9,913 nt of DNA from NCBI GenBank assembly GCA_003451645.1, contig DMER01000190.1, positions 3,661-13,573 of the forward strand. Reading direction: 5' to 3'. Source of the DNA: Alphaproteobacteria bacterium. Lineage in GTDB: Bacteria; Pseudomonadota; Alphaproteobacteria; Micropepsales; Micropepsaceae. This document shows, piece by piece, positions 6,349-9,913 of this stretch (its first letter is position 1; each line of letters starts with the position of its first letter). Below the pieces are notes generated by a model, which saw only the letters and a program-made list of their open reading frames with translations, did no database searches and was not told the DNA's origin. Position numbers and translations under genes: made by a program.

Positions 6349-8016
6349 ATGGGATGGCGGTTTTGGATTGTGGCGGTGGTACTTCTCATCGCGGCGGGCC
6401 TGGGCGCGCGCTGGTATCTGACAACGCAGAACCCGCTGCTCCTCGTCCGGATGATTGTCTGGTTCCAGCCTAAGCCGAAGCCCAATATTCCGGTGACCTG
6501 GCAGCAGGGGCCTGCGGCGCCCGAGAAACCGGCGGGCGAGCGCGCGCCGAACATCATCGTGATTGTCGCCGACGATCTTGGCTACAACGACATCAGCCTG
6601 CATGGCGGCGTTGCGAAGGGCGCAGTCCGGACACCGAACATTGACGCGCTGGGCAGTGACGGCGTGATCCTGAAGCGGGGTTACTCTGGCAATGCGACGT
6701 GCTCACCCTCGCGCGCGGCCATGATGACGGGACGTTTCGCGACGCGCTTTGGTTTTGAATACACGCCAGCGCCAAAAACCTTTGCGCGCAACATTGCCGG
6801 CTATGTGAATTCAAGGCCTGGGCTGCCGAGCATCTATCACGCAGAGCGCGAGGGCGATGTGCTGCCACCGGAGCAATTGGGTGTGCCGTCCACGGAGGTC
6901 ATGCTGCCGGAGCTGTTGAAGCAGGCGAACTATCACAGCGTGATGCTGGGCAAGTGGCATCTGGGCGATGCTAAAGGCATGACGCCGTTTGAGCGCGGGT
7001 TTAATGAGGCGCTGGCCTTCATGCCAGGTGCTGCGATGTTCCTGCCAGAGAAGCATCCTGACGTGGTCAACTCCAAGCAAGATTTCGATCCCATCGATCA
7101 GTTCCTCTGGGTCGCGCTGCCGTTTCAGATCAATTACAACAACGGGCCGAATTTCATGCCCGACAAATACATGACGGATTATCTGGGCGACGAAGCGGTG
7201 AAGGCGATCGAGGCAAACCGCAACCGGCCGTTCTTCATGTATCTGGCCTTCAATGCTCCGCATACGCCTCTACAGGCGCTGAAATCCGATTATGACGCGC
7301 TGAGCGGGATTGAGGATCATCGTTTGCGCGTCTATGGCGCCATGATCAAAGCACTCGACCGCAATGTCGGCAAAGTGATGGACGCCTTGAAAGCGCAAGG
7401 GTTGGACGAGAATACGCTCGTGGTCTTTACGTCGGACAATGGGGGCGCCCATTATGTCGGCCTGCCGGAGATCAACGCGCCCTATCGCGGCTGGAAGGCC
7501 ACGTTCTTTGAGGGCGGCATCCGGGTGCCATACTTCATGCGCTGGCCGGCAAAACTGCCCAAGGGTGCCACCTTTGAGGTTCCGGCTGGCCATGTCGACA
7601 TCTTCGCCACCGCCGCTGCAGCCGCCGGTGTGCCCTTGCCCGATGGGCGGACGATCGATGGCGTGGACTTGAGCCAGTTTGTTACGGGCGCGGCCGCGCC
7701 GGACACGCTGGACCGGCCGCTCTTCTGGCGGTCAGGCGGGTACAAGGTCTTGCTCCATCGCGGCTGGAAGCTGCAAGTCTCGGAACGGCAGGGCAAAACC
7801 TGGCTGTTCAATGTTGAGGCCGATCCGTTTGAGAAGACCAACGTCGCGGAGACGGAAACGGCCAAGGCCGCAGAGATGATGGCGAAGCTCACCGAAATCG
7901 ATAGTGCGCAAGCCAAGCCGCTATGGCCCAGCCTCATCGAAAGCCCTGTTCCCATCGATCATCCGCGCGTCGACGGCGTGAGCGAGAAGGACGAGCACAT
8001 CTACTGGTCAAACTGA
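6349..8016 (+). CDS. Membrane-anchored type I sulfatase (FGly-dependent)
   Basis: This 555-aa enzyme hydrolyses sulfate esters. A single N-terminal hydrophobic helix (about 5-22), with no evident cleavage site, probably anchors it in the inner membrane with the catalytic domain in the periplasm. The core begins PNIIVIVADDLGYND (67-81), whose Asp75/Asp76 bind the metal. CSPSR (118-122) is the CxPxR signature in which Cys118 is converted to formylglycine. Other active-site blocks are GKWHLG (201-206), NAPHTP (302-307), TSDNGG (361-366) and Lys383 (GWKATFFEGG). No formylglycine-generating enzyme is in the window, so maturation depends on a gene elsewhere. The substrate is unknown. An in-frame TGA at 6307-6309 leaves the ATG at 6349 as the best start. 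Its Shine-Dalgarno region is weak, and a stronger GAGAGGAG lies 34 nt upstream. It is convergent with the lysozyme-like gene, with one base between the stops. Confidence 0.93.
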   Translation: MGWRFWIVAVVLLIAAGLGARWYLTTQNPLLLVRMIVWFQPKPKPNIPVTWQQGPAAPEKPAGERAPNIIVIVADDLGYNDISLHGGVAKGAVRTPNIDALGSDGVILKRGYSGNATCSPSRAAMMTGRFATRFGFEYTPAPKTFARNIAGYVNSRPGLPSIYHAEREGDVLPPEQLGVPSTEVMLPELLKQANYHSVMLGKWHLGDAKGMTPFERGFNEALAFMPGAAMFLPEKHPDVVNSKQDFDPIDQFLWVALPFQINYNNGPNFMPDKYMTDYLGDEAVKAIEANRNRPFFMYLAFNAPHTPLQALKSDYDALSGIEDHRLRVYGAMIKALDRNVGKVMDALKAQGLDENTLVVFTSDNGGAHYVGLPEINAPYRGWKATFFEGGIRVPYFMRWPAKLPKGATFEVPAGHVDIFATAAAAAGVPLPDGRTIDGVDLSQFVTGAAAPDTLDRPLFWRSGGYKVLLHRGWKLQVSERQGKTWLFNVEADPFEKTNVAETETAKAAEMMAKLTEIDSAQAKPLWPSLIESPVPIDHPRVDGVSEKDEHIYWSN

Positions 8017-8017
8017 G

Positions 8018-9070
8018 CTATTGGGCGTCGGGTCTGGGTAAGGAGACGCTTTCGTCTTCGACCAGCCAGCGCAGCAAGACCGCGCAGCCGACTTGTTTGG
8101 AGACCGCGTTTGGATCCCAGACGCCGTCAGCGACGAATTTGCCCTTGGTGTAGTGGTTCGACATGCTCCACAGATAGGGCGTGTTGATGCCGTTGCGGCG
8201 CGAGCCGATGCCATTGTAGCGCTCCAGCCGGTAAAGCGTGCGCTCCAAGCTCCAATCCGTTTGGCCGACGAATTTGTCGTAGGTCAGTGCATCGATCGCA
8301 GAGGACACCCAATCGGAGGGTGGCAGCCAAATGGCGGGCCGGTTCTTGGGGACGATCTTGGTGCGGGCGCTCAAGGGATCGCCATTGTGCAAATGGCTGG
8401 TCAGGCTGAACGAGCACTCCATCATGTGGATCAGGCCGACGACATACCAGGGCACGCCGGTCTTTTGCTCAACCTCCCGGTACAAGGGCTCGCGCGGCTC
8501 TGCAATGATGCGGTTGCCCATGCGCGAAACGAGAGCCCGGCGTTCCGGGGTAATCACGCAGGACCAGAAGAGGCGGCGGTATTCCTCCTTCGCGGCCTCA
8601 TTGTAGGGAAACGTGAAGCGCACCGTGCGGGCGGCGCGCGCCGCGGGATTTTCAGCGCGCGTTAGCGCGCGCAGCCGGGCTCCAGCGACGTCGTTCATCG
8701 CGGTGGATTTGGCATCGCCAATGAGTGAGCGTGCGCCCGCAGTCGTGGCGCGGTCCATCACCTCAAGGTAGCGGTCGGCCAGATCGACAAACTCGTCATC
8801 GCCCGGAGGAGGCACCGTGATCGTGCGGGCGCCAACGCGTGCGCCTTTGGGCGCAGGCGGCAGTTTCAGATCATCAGCCTCCTTCTCCAAAGCGCGCAGA
8901 GCGGCCAGAGGATCGGCAGCAGGGGGCGGCACGGCCGGGGCCTGCGACGCCTCTGTAGCGCCTTCGCTAGCGGCATAGCCTGGCCCGCTGAGCCCGGCAG
9001 CCAAAGCCGCGGTGGACATGGCCAGGAAGGCACGGCGGTTGGTCTGGGAGCCGGACTGGGACGAGGACAT
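8018..9070 (-). CDS. Tat-exported lysozyme-like (putative muramidase) protein
   Basis: This 350-aa exported protein starts with a twin-arginine signal, TNRRAFLAMS (10-19), then a hydrophobic stretch and a likely cut after GYA (about residue 33). I prefer the ATG at 9070 over an in-frame TTG at 9085, which has no Shine-Dalgarno sequence. A Pro/Ala-rich linker (about 35-90) follows. The conserved C-terminal domain has GVPWYVVGLIHMMECSFSLT (205-224), SHLHNGDPLSAR (225-236), YNGIGSRRNGINTPYLWSMS (285-304) and NHYTKGKFVADG (305-316). From memory this pattern matches lysozyme-like hypothetical proteins, also found in phage-related contexts; Glu218 in the HMMECS motif is the likely catalytic acid, as in other SLT/lysozyme folds. 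Peptidoglycan hydrolysis is therefore inferred. Tat export suggests folding, or a cofactor, before export. It is convergent with the sulfatase gene and divergent from the gene at 9469. Confidence 0.82.
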   Translation of the reverse strand: MSSSQSGSQTNRRAFLAMSTAALAAGLSGPGYAASEGATEASQAPAVPPPAADPLAALRALEKEADDLKLPPAPKGARVGARTITVPPPGDDEFVDLADRYLEVMDRATTAGARSLIGDAKSTAMNDVAGARLRALTRAENPAARAARTVRFTFPYNEAAKEEYRRLFWSCVITPERRALVSRMGNRIIAEPREPLYREVEQKTGVPWYVVGLIHMMECSFSLTSHLHNGDPLSARTKIVPKNRPAIWLPPSDWVSSAIDALTYDKFVGQTDWSLERTLYRLERYNGIGSRRNGINTPYLWSMSNHYTKGKFVADGVWDPNAVSKQVGCAVLLRWLVEDESVSLPRPDAQ

Positions 9071-9107
9071 GGGCGCGGCTTTCAACTGAGAGGTGACGCG
9101 TCAGCAT

Positions 9108-9123
9108 AAGCCCGCGCGGGCTT
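9108..9123. repeat. 16-bp perfect palindrome upstream of the lysozyme-like gene
   Basis: AAGCCCGCGCGGGCTT is fully self-complementary. It lies 38 bp before the ATG of the minus-strand Tat-exported gene, so it falls in that gene's promoter or leader. It could be an operator for a dimeric regulator, or a hairpin in the leader; its GC core would form a tight stem with no room for a loop unless the central pairs open. Confidence 0.4.
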
Positions 9124-9254
9124 GGCGTGTCAAAGGGGCCATCGAGGAAAGCGGGCCTTCTGTGGCCCATTTGCACGGTGGGGGCTTTACATCGGCCCCA
9201 AGGAACCCCATCTCCAGATGAGGCGATAAGGGCTTGAAAAGATTGTGAGATCAG

Positions 9255-9345
9255 GACGTAACAAGACGGCACGCCAACGTAACAGAACGTAACACAGCGT
9301 AACAAAACGAAACAAAACGAAACAGGACGACACAAAACGAAACGG
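9255..9345. repeat. Nine-unit tandem decamer array (consensus AACGWAACAN)
   Basis: Seven contiguous 10-bp units run from 9276 to 9345, and two more diverged units precede them (9255-9264, 9265-9274) with a 1-bp slip at 9275. The consensus is AACGWAACAN; C at position 3, G at 4, A at 7 and C at 8 are kept in all seven contiguous units. Position 5 is T in the first three contiguous units (GTAAC core) and A in the last four (GAAAC, or GACAC in one unit), so the array has polarity. The pitch is about one helical turn, so all cores face the same side of DNA, and A-rich tracts recur in phase. It lies 123 bp before the plus-strand gene and 184 bp before the minus-strand gene. It fits a tandem operator for a winged-helix response regulator or an intrinsically bent upstream element. 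Confidence 0.8.
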
Positions 9346-9416
9346 TGCGCGCCCCACGACAGTGCGCAAGCGGGGCCCCTGAGGCGCATGCGAAAGCGGT
9401 TGACTAAGCCCGCGCG

Positions 9417-9431
9417 CTGACAAAAAGTCAG
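9417..9431. promoter_or_regulatory. Short inverted repeat upstream of the 9469 gene
   Basis: CTGAC-AAAAA-GTCAG is a perfect 5-bp inverted repeat around an A5 centre, 37 bp before the ATG at 9469. Its place just ahead of the ribosome binding site would suit an operator overlapping the transcription start, but arms this short can arise by chance. Confidence 0.25.
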
Positions 9432-9452
9432 GCGGCACATTCGGATTGCGTC

Positions 9453-9458
9453 GGGAGG
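9453..9458 (+). promoter_or_regulatory. Strong ribosome binding site for the 9469 gene
   Basis: GGGAGG ends 10 nt before the ATG at 9469. It is the best Shine-Dalgarno match in the window and fixes the start of a gene that would otherwise be uncertain because its end lies outside the window. Confidence 0.7.
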
Positions 9459-9468
9459 ATAACCCACC

Positions 9469-9913
9469 ATGAGCGCGACACTGGTCTATAACCGCGACGA
9501 TATTTTGGCCTGCCATCCGTATGCTAAGCCCCAAGTGGAGGCTGGTTATGCCCTGCATGGCGGGTTTGACGCACAGGGTCAGTACCTCAGTCCACGGACG
9601 TTGCATCGCTGGCCCGCTGTCAAGGCGTGGGGGCAGCAATTGGCGGGGCGGGGCTGGCCGCTGATCGATGCGAGTGTCAGGCTGCTGCGCCGGGACAATT
9701 ATCCCAATCCAACCCAACAAAAAGTGCTGCTAAGCCATGGCTTGGGCCAAACATTGTGGAACGGATTGACAATTACAGGCGTGATTGAGGCCCGTGGCCG
9801 CGCGCTTTGCGATGTCACAGCACCGGACTTCCAGACCATTATCGCCGAAGACCTGAGCGGGACCTGCACGGGCCATTTGAACAAGGGCTTGCTGCACGCG
9901 CATGGCCTTGACG
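9469..9913 (+). CDS. Unrecognised conserved-looking protein, 3' partial
   Basis: The frame is open from the ATG at 9469 to the window edge (148 codons), preceded by a strong GGGAGG Shine-Dalgarno element. The protein opens MSATLVYNRDDILACHPYAK and has no signal peptide or membrane helix in the visible part, so it is probably cytoplasmic. It is rich in Trp, His and Gly, with blocks such as LSPRTLHRWPAVKAWGQ (about 43-59), RGWPLIDASVRLLRRDNYP (about 62-80), LSHGLGQTLWNGLTITGVIE (about 88-107) and GHLNKGLLHAHGLD (about 135-148). It looks like a compact enzyme or metal-binding fold; the Glu/His-bearing helices make a ferritin-like or redox protein conceivable, but I do not recognise the family and assign no function. 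The coding pattern (GC-rich third positions, no stops) supports a real gene. The upstream decamer array may control it. Confidence 0.75.
   Translation, partial: MSATLVYNRDDILACHPYAKPQVEAGYALHGGFDAQGQYLSPRTLHRWPAVKAWGQQLAGRGWPLIDASVRLLRRDNYPNPTQQKVLLSHGLGQTLWNGLTITGVIEARGRALCDVTAPDFQTIIAEDLSGTCTGHLNKGLLHAHGLD

Larger units (their letters stand above)
9071..9468. other. Non-coding divergent intergenic region, 398 bp
   Basis: This is the largest gap in the window, between the divergent lysozyme-like gene and the gene at 9469. ORFs crossing it on the minus strand have low-complexity, repeat-driven translations (runs of Phe, Val, Cys, Leu) and are not credible. It holds a 16-bp palindrome, small GC hairpins (GGGCC/GGCCC arms at 9153-9168), the decamer array at 9255-9345, a GGGGCCCC palindrome (9373-9380), a short inverted repeat (9417-9431) and a strong ribosome binding site at 9453-9458. 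I see no convincing sigma-70 promoter; TTGACT at 9400-9405 lacks a good partner. Confidence 0.7.

Noticed and set aside
9255..9345. CRISPR array or plasmid iteron origin
   Set aside because: Units are only 10 bp with no unique spacers, and no cas, rep or dnaA gene lies nearby; iterons are usually about 17-22 bp.
9400..9428. Sigma-70 promoter with TTGACT as -35
   Set aside because: Seventeen bases downstream there is only an A-rich stretch with no acceptable -10 hexamer.
9187..9720. Minus-strand ORFs across the decamer array and the 9469 gene
   Set aside because: Their middle parts are repeat translations rich in Phe, Cys, Val and Leu, and they run antisense to a gene with a strong ribosome binding site.

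Overview
The window is GC-rich (roughly 60% by eye) and densely coded. It looks like chromosomal DNA of an alphaproteobacterium. The main reasons are a DUF2336 protein (a family concentrated in Alphaproteobacteria), a bacterial Rsm22/METTL17-type methyltransferase with its Cys motif, an alphaproteobacterial style of lytic transglycosylase, and a small exported TPR protein ending in a CxxxC motif. I cannot name the order or genus with confidence. I see no tRNA, rRNA, transposase, integrase, phage gene or CRISPR array, so this reads as ordinary chromosome rather than a mobile island.

Layout, left to right: a lytic transglycosylase missing its N-terminus at the window edge (1-768, +); a YcaD-like MFS transporter (850-1995, +); an Rsm22-family putative rRNA methyltransferase (1992-2963, -); a DUF2336 protein (3006-4124, +); a 211-bp convergent spacer with two hairpins, one a likely terminator; a small exported TPR protein (4336-4821, -); a TetR regulator with a palindrome just before its start (4930-5562, +); a TRIC/UPF0126 cation-channel protein (5559-6185, -); a membrane-anchored type I sulfatase (6349-8016, +); a Tat-exported lysozyme-like protein (8018-9070, -); a 398-bp non-coding region with a nine-unit decamer repeat array (9255-9345); and the first 148 codons of an unrecognised gene (9469-9913+, +).

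The gene order is unusual in one respect. After the first two genes, every gene lies on the strand opposite to its neighbour, so there are almost no operons. Three of the four convergent pairs end within about 1 bp of each other: two share palindromic stop tetramers (CTAG at 1992-1995, TTAA at 5559-5562), and the third has a single base between stops. Only the DUF2336/TPR pair has a clear terminator-like hairpin. Each gene should therefore have its own promoter, and transcripts at the abutting 3' ends must overlap.

Functionally the genes do not form one pathway. Several act at the cell envelope: two peptidoglycan-lytic-type proteins, an exported TPR protein, a sulfatase, an MFS transporter and a channel. 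The most distinctive element is the helically phased decamer array (core GTAAC/GAAAC every 10 bp) between the divergent lysozyme-like gene and the unrecognised gene. It looks more like a tandem operator for an OmpR/PhoB-type regulator, or an intrinsically curved element, than random sequence. I found no convincing complete new biological system.
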